Below, in pieces: positions 8,959 to 19,511 of a DNA stretch of 33,458 bases; position 1 is the stretch's first letter, and every line of letters starts with the position of its first letter. The notes below the pieces were generated by a model. It saw only the letters and a list, made by a program, of their open reading frames with translations, made no database searches and was not told where the DNA came from. This DNA comes from SAR324 cluster bacterium SAR324-CTD7B. GTDB lineage: Bacteria; SAR324; NAC60-12. The stretch spans positions 1-33,458 of the forward strand of contig LSNO01000034.1 in assembly GCA_002082305.1 (NCBI GenBank). The letters are read 5' to 3'. Both the position numbers and the translations under genes were made by a program.

Positions 8959-10749
8959 TTAAGAATAAAGGCTCTCAATCTGTGACTTGAACTGTTCCTC
9001 CACCACCTCCCGTTTCAGTTTAAGAGTTGGAGTCAGTAGTCCATTGTCAATACCCCACTCTTCAGAGAGCAGGGCAAAATTTTGCGGACGTTCAAAACTC
9101 TTGAAATCTTTTCCATAATGTTCCAGTTGTTCCTGGAACAATTTTCTAATTTCAGGTTCATTTAACAAACTTGGACCACTTCCGGAAATCTTATTTTCCT
9201 CAGCAAATTTTTCCACTGCGGGCATCGCTGCTACAATCACAGCCACATTATGAGGTCGGTTGAAGCCGTAAAGCATTATTTGATCAACGTACGCACTCAG
9301 CTTCAGTGATTCTTCTAGGGGTGCAGGTGCCACATACTTGCCATTTTCAAGTTTGTACTGCTCCTTCACACGTCCAGTGATATAGAGGTAACCGTCCTCA
9401 TCCAAATGCCCCAGGTCTCCCGTCCGCAACCCTCCTTCTTCAGTGATATTTTCTTTCGTGAATTCCGGCAGGTTGTGGTAGCCAAGCATGATATTTTCAC
9501 CATATGCTATTACCTCTCCGTCTTCTTCTTTGGAACCTTCAACAGATTTATCTATTTCAATCCGTACTCCAGGAAGTGGTTTACCCACCGAACCAAAGCG
9601 TCTTGCACCCGGATAATTAACTGAAAGTGCTGCCGTATTTTCACTTAGCCCATAACCCTCATAAACGCTGATGCCAATATCATTTACAAACTCTGCGACT
9701 TGTGGACTCAAGGCGCTGGCTCCACTTACAGCGATACGCAGATTTCCACCAAAGCGGTTCAAAACTTTTTTGAAAATAATTTTACGAGCCAGCGTTAGTG
9801 TTAAATTTTCCATAAAACTAAGAGTTTCACCTTCTCTTTCTCTCTTTGCCTGTTTGAGTCCTCCATAAAACAGGGAGCGGATAAAGCCTGGTTTTTCCTG
9901 CATTTGACCTATTAGACGCTCATAAATCCTGTTATAAACACGAGGCACAGCAAAGAACATGCTGGGTTTGACCACGCCCAGTTCTTCAATCAGCGTATTC
10001 ACATCATCAACCAGTCCCGCAGAACCGCCGGAATTGATTAAACCATGTACTTCTGCCACCTGGCCAAAAACGTGAGCCCAAGGCAAAAATGCCAGTGATC
10101 TATCATCTTTCGTCATGCCCAGCAAAGGTAAGACTACATCACACTCAAAAATCAGGTTCCTGTGACTCAGCACCACACCTTTTGGATCACCTGTAGTTCC
10201 TGAAGTATAGATCATTCCCATCGGTGACTGTGATTCAGGCTGCTTGACGTTTATCGGGTTTGCTCTGCCTGTTTTCAGTAAATCAGAATATGTTTTAACA
10301 TCTCCTGCATCACTTCCTGAAAGCAAAACAATATGTTCCAGTTCTTCAATCCGTTCCGGAAAATCACGAGTTTGTTCAAGCACAGTTGTGTTTGCCGCCA
10401 GTAATACTTTTGCACCACAGTCACGGATTATGTATTCCCATTCCTTTGCCATCTGTGTTTCATACATTGGGATGTGCTGTGCGCATAATCCATAAGTGGC
10501 ATAAGCAGAGACTGCCCACTCTTCTGTGTTTTTACAGATAATAGCGACTTTGTCTCCAGCAGTTACACCTAATGAAGCCAGCCCTCCGCGTAAAGCATCT
10601 ACTTTTTCTGCAAACTGTTCGTAAGTAGTCCACTCGTAAATTCCATCGCGTTTCGTTCCATACAAAGGACGATCTGCGTAAAGCTTTCGAGATTTTTCGA
10701 GCATTTCGATTAAATTTTTATTAATACTTTTTTCCATTGATGCAGTCAT
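8959..10749 (-). CDS. Long-chain acyl-CoA synthetase (AMP-forming), FadD15-like
   Basis: The protein activates a fatty acid to its acyl-adenylate and then to acyl-CoA. The ATP-binding loop is YTSGTTGDPKGVV (about 181-193 from the chosen start). YEGYGLSENTAA is the A5 motif, RTGDLGHLDEDGYLYITGR the A7/A8 hinge, and the C-terminal domain carries KLENGKYVAPAPLEE. Length of about 596 residues and the overall pattern fit the long-chain ligases of about 600 residues. Start choice: GGAGG at 10759-10755 lies 5 bases before the ATG at 10749; a TTG at 10761 and an ATG at 10752 are in frame upstream but badly spaced. lolD follows after 77 bp. A second ligase of this superfamily lies at 26416-28395. Confidence 0.92.
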   Translation of the reverse strand: MTASMEKSINKNLIEMLEKSRKLYADRPLYGTKRDGIYEWTTYEQFAEKVDALRGGLASLGVTAGDKVAIICKNTEEWAVSAYATYGLCAQHIPMYETQMAKEWEYIIRDCGAKVLLAANTTVLEQTRDFPERIEELEHIVLLSGSDAGDVKTYSDLLKTGRANPINVKQPESQSPMGMIYTSGTTGDPKGVVLSHRNLIFECDVVLPLLGMTKDDRSLAFLPWAHVFGQVAEVHGLINSGGSAGLVDDVNTLIEELGVVKPSMFFAVPRVYNRIYERLIGQMQEKPGFIRSLFYGGLKQAKREREGETLSFMENLTLTLARKIIFKKVLNRFGGNLRIAVSGASALSPQVAEFVNDIGISVYEGYGLSENTAALSVNYPGARRFGSVGKPLPGVRIEIDKSVEGSKEEDGEVIAYGENIMLGYHNLPEFTKENITEEGGLRTGDLGHLDEDGYLYITGRVKEQYKLENGKYVAPAPLEESLKLSAYVDQIMLYGFNRPHNVAVIVAAMPAVEKFAEENKISGSGPSLLNEPEIRKLFQEQLEHYGKDFKSFERPQNFALLSEEWGIDNGLLTPTLKLKREVVEEQFKSQIESLYS

Positions 10750-10908
10750 CATTACCTCCAAATTTAGGTTTTTTTACATTGGGAGAAATCGTAAAATTTC
10801 AAAATACCACACTTGTTATTCAAATTTGCTTCACAGAATCTTTCCGTTATTTTTTCAGGTAAATGTTAAGATAAAATTACTTCAACTATCCTAACTCTTA
10901 TCCACTGA

Positions 10909-13226
<2,318 letters not shown>

Positions 13227-13334
13227 TTAAATGGTCAACTGTTGAAACACTCGACCACGAGCCTTCAACCGCTATCCAAAATGAAGGGGGGAACACTCAT
13301 ACAAAAAATTAAAGAGTGCTTAAAAAGAAGCTTA

Positions 13335-13697
13335 TTATCCTGCCGATTTTTCTATTACAATTTTGTTTTTGCCTGAACGTCGAATGACAATCTTATCGCC
13401 TTTATTCCAATCCAACTCTTGAAAAATCTGTTGTGGAATTATCACACGCCTCGAACTTCCGGCTTTACCTGATGCTCTAACTGTATCCAGGTGTTTACGC
13501 TTTTTTAGCTTTGCAACTTTTTTTACAACTCTTGTTTTTGCAAACTGAGGCGGAATTTCTCCAAGTTTCATTGCGGCACTCAACAAGCGGGCCCTTAATG
13601 TATAAACCGGAATTTTTAAAGCCTTTGCTGTTGCACCCATGTTATTTTTAGAAGCAAGCTCTGTCACCTTTCTTAAAAATTCTGCATCTCTTTTCAT
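13335..13697 (-). CDS. Small HTH plus AbrB-like DNA-binding protein
   Basis: The 120 residues have two recognisable parts. Residues about 19-42 (GATAKALKIPVYTLRARL within it) read as a helix-turn-helix. Residues about 81-117 match the swapped-hairpin AbrB/MazE/SpoVT fold: SSRRVIIPQQIFQELDWNKG followed by DKIVIRRS and NKIVIEK. A very basic linker (KTRVVKKVAKLKKRKH) joins them. It is likely a DNA-binding regulator. No toxin gene is adjacent, so an antitoxin role is not supported. The ATG at 13697 has AAGGA 7 bases upstream. It stands alone, 129 bp before hemB and 155 bp after the large membrane protein gene. Its target is unknown. Confidence 0.6.
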   Translation of the reverse strand: MKRDAEFLRKVTELASKNNMGATAKALKIPVYTLRARLLSAAMKLGEIPPQFAKTRVVKKVAKLKKRKHLDTVRASGKAGSSRRVIIPQQIFQELDWNKGDKIVIRRSGKNKIVIEKSAG

Positions 13698-13852
13698 ATC
13701 AATCCTTTTTATTAGATAACATTTCCTAAATATCTTTCCTGCTTTTCAAAACTAAGCAAACATTAACAGTAGCGGTTGAAGTATAATTCAATTTTTTTCA
13801 GGACACAAGAATTTATTTAATTCTGCAACTTTTTTTAATAGTCTGCCTCATT

Positions 13853-15535
13853 TCATGCAGGAATCTTTTTTTGACTTTCAAGCTTAAACTTCACTTGTAA
13901 TTTCTTAAAATACTCTATTTCATATTGATATGGTGTGTAGTAAATATTCACATTTCCACGGTCTGTATCTTCCCAGAATTTTGCTCCAGAATACTGAAGT
14001 CTTGCAAAAATAGTATCCATTGTTTTGGAAAACAGTGGTTCTCCCAATAATAAAAGATCTTGTAGAGTATCTTTTGCAATTGTTTCAGCAAACTCTTTTT
14101 CATTCTGATTGAGATAAAACAAGGCCAAACCAATATGTAAAAGCCGAATGCCGTGATTTTGACTAAAGAATTGTATCGCAATTTCTTTGTCCATATCTTG
14201 AAAATTATCAAACAATAAAAACTTTTGCAGTAATTCCTGCTGTAGTTTTCTCTCCCAATTATTCTGATAGATTATCTGCATTAGTTTCTGCATTTCGGAA
14301 GCAAGAATGTCTAAAATAAAAGCTAAGGAACGTGCTCGTGGAATTGCGTTAAAGCACTGTTGTCCATAAAATACAAAATAACCTATACACGTCTTAACCC
14401 GGTCCACTTGCCGGTGTTCCACCAGGTAGCTGAGAAACTGTCCATAATGAAAAACAAGATTATATAAATTGCGCGGTTCATTATTGTGCTGACCGTGTTT
14501 TAGTGCAAATCTAAAGTAAGTGTTAAGACGAACCGTGATTACTTCAATGAGTTCCTGGTCGTCACATTCTATCGCCGTTTTTCCCACCTGGCTCAATTGT
14601 TCCACACACAAAGTAGAAAGATCGAACTCTCCTTTATCAAGAAAGACGTTGTATACATTTCCTATCATTCTAAAGCTCTTCTGTTCATAAAATGTGTGAG
14701 ATTTTTCAACTTCCGCCAATAAACTTTTCAAAGTCCGGAAAGAAATATCATCATGAATCTGTTGATCAATTTTATAAAAGTCTTCAGGAAATTTTGGTTT
14801 TAACTTCACGTAATATCTTAGTAATTCGCCAATTCCTTCTATAATTTGTGATTTTGGTTCTTTGTATGGAACAAAGACCAACAAATCCATTAGTTGATTG
14901 AGTTCTTCAAATAACTGGTACTGTATTTTTGCGTGTTCTTCCGGCGATATTATTCCTGTGGGACCTTTTTTAGCTAAACGCTTAAACTTGGCATAACTAC
15001 CCTGCAGTAAGTTTTCGATTACATTAGAGGTTTTGGTAGATTTGAGAATGGATAAAACAAAAGGGAAGCCAATCACCAGTGAAACAGCAAGTAACACGTG
15101 GTAATTAAATATGAGGCTGGATACTATTTCAACTCCGGCCTCCGAAAGGATCTTGATTGTGAAAGCATGTATCAGACACGCTGCGGCCCACCAGACAAAA
15201 AATAGACTGGGCCAATGATCCATGTATAAATCAATCAGTTTCGGTACATTTTGGGAGGCAAATGTGATGACGATTGTTAGACTTCCTAAGATGATGGCAA
15301 AGAAAGAAAGCCAGACTATAGGAGCAAAACCGACATCAAGATCTGACCAGACCGGATTGGCTCCAATTTTAAGCAGGAAATTATTATAGAGAGGAAAAAG
15401 GTAAATTCGAAAAAGGGAATCAGCAAGCAGCATTCCTGAAAAAACCATCAGAGCCGCATACTGTGAACGTGAACGGGTCAGCAGTGCGCGTAGAATTCGC
15501 GAAAAGGCCTGCGTCAAATTGACTGATTCCCGCAT
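13853..15535 (-). CDS. Membrane protein of unknown function with large cytoplasmic domain
   Basis: I do not recognise this 560-residue protein. Four likely membrane helices occupy about 26-48, 72-93, 108-130 and 136-162. The remaining ~390 residues are soluble, helical and rich in Leu, Phe, Gln and charged residues, without an obvious enzyme motif. Its pattern of amphipathic helices (for example FNQL-like runs near 205-300 and the segment around LHIGLALFYLNQNEKEFAETI) suggests a helical-repeat scaffold. No signal peptide is seen. It starts 57 bp after the putative omega gene. Similar topology occurs in large uncharacterised integral membrane families, but I cannot assign one. Confidence 0.65.
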   Translation of the reverse strand: MRESVNLTQAFSRILRALLTRSRSQYAALMVFSGMLLADSLFRIYLFPLYNNFLLKIGANPVWSDLDVGFAPIVWLSFFAIILGSLTIVITFASQNVPKLIDLYMDHWPSLFFVWWAAACLIHAFTIKILSEAGVEIVSSLIFNYHVLLAVSLVIGFPFVLSILKSTKTSNVIENLLQGSYAKFKRLAKKGPTGIISPEEHAKIQYQLFEELNQLMDLLVFVPYKEPKSQIIEGIGELLRYYVKLKPKFPEDFYKIDQQIHDDISFRTLKSLLAEVEKSHTFYEQKSFRMIGNVYNVFLDKGEFDLSTLCVEQLSQVGKTAIECDDQELIEVITVRLNTYFRFALKHGQHNNEPRNLYNLVFHYGQFLSYLVEHRQVDRVKTCIGYFVFYGQQCFNAIPRARSLAFILDILASEMQKLMQIIYQNNWERKLQQELLQKFLLFDNFQDMDKEIAIQFFSQNHGIRLLHIGLALFYLNQNEKEFAETIAKDTLQDLLLLGEPLFSKTMDTIFARLQYSGAKFWEDTDRGNVNIYYTPYQYEIEYFKKLQVKFKLESQKKIPA

Positions 15536-15592
15536 TTCGTTTTTTAGCTTTCAGGTTTCAATGGGCAGGATTCCATTTGAGTAGTATTCCGT

Positions 15593-15832
15593 TTATGCCT
15601 GATCGGAGTCCTCTTCCAAATTTTCGGTTTGAACTCTTTTCATTGTCAGACGTCCTTCATTATTTTCCAGAATGGCTTGAAAAGTAGGCTTATGTTTTAG
15701 TCCGGCGCGAGCTGATTCTTCAAGGCTATACAGCGATTTAGCCCGTTTGGTCATGGTTATAACTTTTTCAAACAAGTTGACCTTTTCATCCTGTTTGTGT
15801 TCTTCCATCAAATTCAGATAACTTTCTTTCAT
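15593..15832 (-). CDS. rpoZ: Putative RNA polymerase omega subunit (RpoZ-like)
   Basis: This 79-residue protein has the pattern of bacterial omega/Rpb6-type subunits, which help assemble RNA polymerase around the beta-prime subunit. VNLFEKVITMTKRAKSL (18-34) corresponds to the conserved NRF-x-LV-x-x-A-x-RA-x-x-L helix, and KHKPTFQAILENNEGRL (46-62) to the KP-x-x-x-AL-x-E-I-x-x-G-K segment. The usual Asn-Arg of the first helix and the AKRARQL consensus are only partly kept (MTKRAKSL), so the match is divergent. No clear ribosome-binding site precedes the ATG at 15832. The common neighbours gmk and spoT are absent. If not omega, it is a small soluble protein of unknown role. Confidence 0.5.
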   Translation of the reverse strand: MKESYLNLMEEHKQDEKVNLFEKVITMTKRAKSLYSLEESARAGLKHKPTFQAILENNEGRLTMKRVQTENLEEDSDQA

Positions 15833-15881
15833 TTTTTTGTTTTTAATAATTGGTTAACTCGACAGTCACGAGTTTTATCGT

Positions 15882-15956
15882 GTCATCCCGAACGTATGTG
15901 AGGGTTGTTATAAAATATCAGCACTTTTTCAGATCTCTCCCCTCGGTCGAGATAAC
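15882..15956 (+). repeat. MITE-like intergenic repeat, copy 2
   Basis: This 75 bp element begins GTCATCCCGAACG and ends GTCGAGATAAC, with imperfect inverted ends. It matches copy 1 (158-232, opposite strand). The shared sequence also runs upstream to about 15856, starting ACTCGACA in both. It lies in the 178 bp gap between the omega-like gene and the TPR gene. No target duplication is obvious by eye. Confidence 0.75.
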
Positions 15957-16010
15957 ATGCTGCAGTCAATATTATCAGCACCTTACGAGATTTAATAACT
16001 CACAAACTGG

Positions 16011-16685
16011 TTAAAGTGACAAAAGTAAAATCTCAGTTTCCTGCCGAAAGACGGAATCAGGAGCTTTTTCCAGCAACTGCTCAAGCAAATTTTTTGCCTT
16101 TTCAGTTTCTCCTTTAGCAATTGCTATCCTGGCCATTGCCCGCCAACGTACGTCCTCCCATGATGCTATGTTAATTGAATCCAGCATCATCTCTGCTTCG
16201 TCCCACCGCTGCTGCTGTTCAAACAAGGCCGCCAAACTTAGCCGGGCTGCATTTCGCAGAAAAGTTGTAGCTTCCGGATGCTTTATTACATCCTGAAAAA
16301 CTGCAATTGACTCATCAATTTGTGTCTGACGTGCATATGCCTCTCCGGATTCCATCAATGCCAGTACGCTCAGTGTAGTGCCTGATTCAGACTTGGCAAA
16401 ATCCCGTAAAGCAGATATTCCCTGAGTTAACCTTTCATCTTCAGAAAGAGCTGGATTGGTAAGCATTGCCCGTGCAATGTGATATTGATTGGCCTGGTTA
16501 ATACGTTCATTTTGCACATACTTCCAACCTCCCCAAATTGCCAGAATCAATACAACAACTGCAACTGCGGCACTGATATACAAGCGTTTCTTCCGGTATG
16601 CATGATCGACAAATGCATATAACTTTTTTTCCAGACGATTTGGCTGCAGCAGCTCTTTGCGGCTCATTTGTTCTGCATCGCTCAT
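16011..16685 (-). CDS. Membrane-anchored TPR protein, YfgM-like
   Basis: The 224 residues have a basic cytoplasmic N-terminus, one membrane helix at about 35-57 (YISAAVAVVVLILAIWGGWK), then a periplasmic helical domain with TPR-like pairs over about 60-224 (IDESIAVFQDVIKHPEA, QRWDEAEMMLDSI, KGETEKAKNLLEQLLEKAPD). The size and order match the YfgM/TPR_21 family, an ancillary subunit of the Sec translocon that works with periplasmic chaperones. The usual gene neighbours (bamB, hisS, der) are not seen, so the name YfgM is family-level only. The stop lies 54 bp from the end of repeat copy 2. Confidence 0.7.
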   Translation of the reverse strand: MSDAEQMSRKELLQPNRLEKKLYAFVDHAYRKKRLYISAAVAVVVLILAIWGGWKYVQNERINQANQYHIARAMLTNPALSEDERLTQGISALRDFAKSESGTTLSVLALMESGEAYARQTQIDESIAVFQDVIKHPEATTFLRNAARLSLAALFEQQQRWDEAEMMLDSINIASWEDVRWRAMARIAIAKGETEKAKNLLEQLLEKAPDSVFRQETEILLLSL

Positions 16686-17039
16686 TAATTTTCCGTCAAT
16701 AACTATTTTTTTGAAAAATGTATGATTTCATTTCATTTCCTAACCCAAAGTGAATTAAGGTGGGCGTCCTTCTTTTCTGCTGTGAGATTCTCATCGCCAA
16801 TAGATTTCATACTCTGCAATAAATCTCAATAAGAAAGATGCAACTTTTTAGTCTAAGCTATAATGCTAAACCCTTCAAGCATAATTGTGTTAAATCACCA
16901 AGAAGTCGCCATTTATCACATTCTACCAGAAATTTTCCGGATTAAACCGTTAGCGTAGAAAAGGCTTGTTTATCAGACTGAGGCATAGACCAGGATGTGA
17001 TACTAAATACTCTGTACTGAGCGCAATCCCGTTTTGATT
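16686..17039. other. 354 bp intergenic gap, no gene seen
   Basis: The gap between the GMC oxidoreductase stop and the TPR gene start is A+T-rich. I find no ORF of note, no tRNA cloverleaf and no clear terminator. A weak minus-strand promoter candidate (TTGAAG, 17 bases, TAGACT near 16850-16880) could serve the TPR gene. Confidence 0.5.
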
Positions 17040-18686
17040 TTACATAACCAAAACCTTCGCAAGTTCCGTGGCGAATTTAGCAGTCACAGCAAAAATAGAT
17101 TCCATCGGATTTGCAGCAATCGATGTTGGAAACACAGAACCATCAAATATTGAAAGATTCTCCACTTCATGATGACGCCCTTTTGAATTAACCACCGATT
17201 TAGCTGCGTTTTCACCCATAGGACAGCCTCCCATAACATGCGCTGAAAACAAACGGGCTTTCAAAGTTTCCATTGGTAAAGATGCAATCGCTTTTTTAAC
17301 TTTATCGAGGCTGTGGTATAGCCCGGCGTCCCTGTGAACAGGAGCAACAGCTTTGGCGCCGGAAGCAAATTGGATTTCCGACATTGCTATAAAAGCATCT
17401 CTGATTCCTCCCCATACGTATCCGGAAACAGGATAATCCAAACCGGGAGTTCCGTCACTTTTCAGGTAAACTTTTCCACCAATGCTTTCTGGATGAAATC
17501 CGTCTCGCTGAAGTGCAACCAAGACCTGCAGAAAAGGTCGCTGCCTCATGATTTCTGCATGGACTTTACCATGTCCCTCCAAAGCAGTTGCGATCAACAT
17601 CGGCTGCAATGGCGGACATTCCAGCTTGAAACCGGACTTTTGATTGTCGAGGCGCGTCTCAATGTAATGGTCTGAGTAACTTGTTTGCGGTGCACCGTAT
17701 TCTCCATTGACCGGAAACGGCATAATGGCTCCGGAAATATTGACAGGATGAAGAAATGTCCGTGTTCCAACTAAACCATAAGGGTTTAATATTTTGTTTT
17801 CAGAACGTAACATGATGGCTGGACTTCCAATTGATCCTGCAGCCAGTACATAATGTCTGGCTTTAATTTTTATGGTTTGTACGGCTGGGGCATTGCCGCG
17901 CGGAGTCATCGCTTTGCATTTCAGTTCAGTAATTTTTCCGTTTTTGATTTCAATAGTTTCCGCTCTGGCTTTTGAAATGAGAGTCGCTCCCTCTTTTAAT
18001 GCACCCGGAATAGTCGTAACCAAAGTGGACTGTTTTGCGTTGACCGGGCAGCCTGTTCCGCAATATCCCAAATTAAGACATCCCGTAACATTTCTCCTGA
18101 TCTTCCCCCAACTAACTCCGAGTTTTTCGCAACCTGTTTCCAGCGCACTATTATTGGCGTTGGGAGGAACCTTCCAATCCTGAATATTGTAGCGTTTCTC
18201 CGACCATTCAAACCAGGGAAGCATTTCATCCTCCGAAAATCCAAGAACCCCCATTTCCTCAGCCCAATATTTTAGTGTTTCAGCAGGTGTGCGAAAGCTT
18301 GTTGTCCAGTTGATTCCAGTACCACCGCCAACCATTCTTCCCTGAAATATTTTGATGCCGCGATCTTTGGTTTGTCTTCCGGCTGACTCTTGATAAAGAT
18401 TGGAATAGGCTTCATTTTCTTTCATGTGAAAATCACGGGAAGTCTGAAGCGGCCCTTCTTCCACGATGATGACGTTCAATCCAGATTGAGCCAGAATTTC
18501 TGCGGAATTTCCTCCTCCTGCTCCGGAACCGATAATCACGACATCTGCCTCAAGGCTTTGATCCGCAGCCAACCGAGACGCGTCAATATGTTTCCATCCC
18601 TGCTGGAAACCCTCTGCCACAAAATCAAGGATCATATTTTTTGAATCACTCATCTTTGACTGTCTGGTAAAAATTCTGAAATCCAC
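17040..18686 (-). CDS. GMC-family FAD-dependent oxidoreductase
   Basis: This flavoprotein should oxidise an alcohol, sugar or sterol-like substrate. The FAD-binding motif VVIIGSGAGGGNSAEILA lies at 50-67, followed by VEEG. The mid-region keeps GCLNLGYCGTGCPVNAKQST, the Cys-rich stretch of membrane-linked GMC dehydrogenases. The C-terminal catalytic pair is His483 (SAHVMGGCPMG) and Asn526 (IAANP). It has no signal peptide. The gene upstream encodes a Tat-signal small subunit, so export as a complex is likely. The start is uncertain: GTG at 18686 has AAGG 6 bases upstream, while an in-frame ATG at 18653 would give 537 residues. The electron acceptor and substrate are unknown; no cytochrome gene is adjacent. 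Confidence 0.88.
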   Translation of the reverse strand: MDFRIFTRQSKMSDSKNMILDFVAEGFQQGWKHIDASRLAADQSLEADVVIIGSGAGGGNSAEILAQSGLNVIIVEEGPLQTSRDFHMKENEAYSNLYQESAGRQTKDRGIKIFQGRMVGGGTGINWTTSFRTPAETLKYWAEEMGVLGFSEDEMLPWFEWSEKRYNIQDWKVPPNANNSALETGCEKLGVSWGKIRRNVTGCLNLGYCGTGCPVNAKQSTLVTTIPGALKEGATLISKARAETIEIKNGKITELKCKAMTPRGNAPAVQTIKIKARHYVLAAGSIGSPAIMLRSENKILNPYGLVGTRTFLHPVNISGAIMPFPVNGEYGAPQTSYSDHYIETRLDNQKSGFKLECPPLQPMLIATALEGHGKVHAEIMRQRPFLQVLVALQRDGFHPESIGGKVYLKSDGTPGLDYPVSGYVWGGIRDAFIAMSEIQFASGAKAVAPVHRDAGLYHSLDKVKKAIASLPMETLKARLFSAHVMGGCPMGENAAKSVVNSKGRHHEVENLSIFDGSVFPTSIAANPMESIFAVTAKFATELAKVLVM

Positions 18687-18750
18687 CCCGCACCTTAATC
18701 AGCAATCTGGAAATGAAAAAATAGAATAATCCGGAGGCTGTCTATGTGCG

Positions 18751-18830
18751 GTCATTTCTACGGTAGAGAGAAATCTTAATAATATTAGTTTAGTAGCCCA
18801 TGCAAGATTTTTCGCTTCGCTCAAAATGAC
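18751..18830. repeat. MITE-like element with 27 bp terminal inverted repeats, copy 3
   Basis: The left end 18751-18777 (GTCATTTCTACGG...AAATCTT) and right end 18804-18830 (AAGATTTTTCGC...AAAATGAC) are inverted repeats matching at 20 of 27 positions, around a 26 bp centre. The end pattern GTCAT...GAG...TCTT is shared with copies 1 and 2, so it appears to be a diverged member of the same family. It sits in the 195-204 bp gap between the Tat small-subunit gene and the GMC oxidoreductase gene, so it would be transcribed as a hairpin between them. Confidence 0.65.
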
Positions 18831-18881
18831 AAACAAGGATAACTTTTAGATTTGTTACGAGTTCATCAATAATTATTGTAC

Positions 18882-19439
18882 TTAAAACAAAACCGGGGGA
18901 CCCGCATAACTGCAAAAGTCCCAGGAACGTGGGTTGGCATACCAGGATGCCATGGTTAATTCTACCATCCCCATGTAGCCGACTCGAAGCTCATTTCCTG
19001 TGATCAAACTTTCCGGATCACTGAGGCGCCAATTATTTAAACAATCATCTATTTCGCTGGGATCGTCCCAAGCTCCAGGAACTCCGGTAAGTAAACGTGG
19101 AGTTAAAGAGAATATAAAATTTGAGTCCATCACTAAAAACAGCTTCCGGATTTCCTGTTGAGTCAACGGCGGCAATCCGCTAACGGCAATATCCCAGCCG
19201 ACAATTACTTCCTTGATCGCCAATACCCTTTCTTCATTAGACTCGGGCAGCGCTTCTGCAAGAATAACAGGGGTAAACTTTGACAAGATTCCACGATCAA
19301 CCGGAGTTAAAAATTCAAAGGAATGACCCAATCCGTCAAGTGCAGGTGGAATTTCCAGAGACGCATGAAAAGTTTCAATCGCCAACAGGGTTACTCCGCT
19401 GACCGCACCTAATTTAAATAAATTTCTGCGTGTGAGCAT
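18882..19439 (-). CDS. Tat-signal small subunit of GMC dehydrogenase (gluconate 2-dehydrogenase subunit 3-like)
   Basis: The 185 residues begin with a twin-arginine signal, RRNLFKLGAVSG at 4-15 with a hydrophobic core, so the protein is exported folded. The rest (FLTPVDRGILSKFTPVILAEALPE, QEIRKLFLVMDSNFIFSLTPRLLTG, MASWYANPRSW) matches the small partner subunit that accompanies GMC-type dehydrogenases. In the three-subunit gluconate/fructose dehydrogenases such a subunit carries the large flavoprotein through the Tat system. Here the GMC gene lies downstream on the same strand. The ATG at 19439 is chosen over a TTG at 19448. No ribosome-binding site is evident. No cytochrome c subunit gene is adjacent. 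Confidence 0.75.
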   Translation of the reverse strand: MLTRRNLFKLGAVSGVTLLAIETFHASLEIPPALDGLGHSFEFLTPVDRGILSKFTPVILAEALPESNEERVLAIKEVIVGWDIAVSGLPPLTQQEIRKLFLVMDSNFIFSLTPRLLTGVPGAWDDPSEIDDCLNNWRLSDPESLITGNELRVGYMGMVELTMASWYANPRSWDFCSYAGPPVLF

Positions 19440-19511
19440 GTTTTTCAAAATAAAATGTTTTTTTGAAAAAGAGAGGAAAATTAGAAGAATAAATTAAGTG
19501 AAGCAATAAAC

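Noticed and set aside
13335..13697. AbrB-like protein as the antitoxin of a toxin-antitoxin pair
   Set aside because: No small toxin-like ORF lies next to it on either side; neighbours are hemB and a 560-residue membrane protein gene.
16686..17039. tRNA or small RNA gene in the 354 bp gap
   Set aside because: No cloverleaf arms or T-loop consensus were found; only weak promoter-like words.
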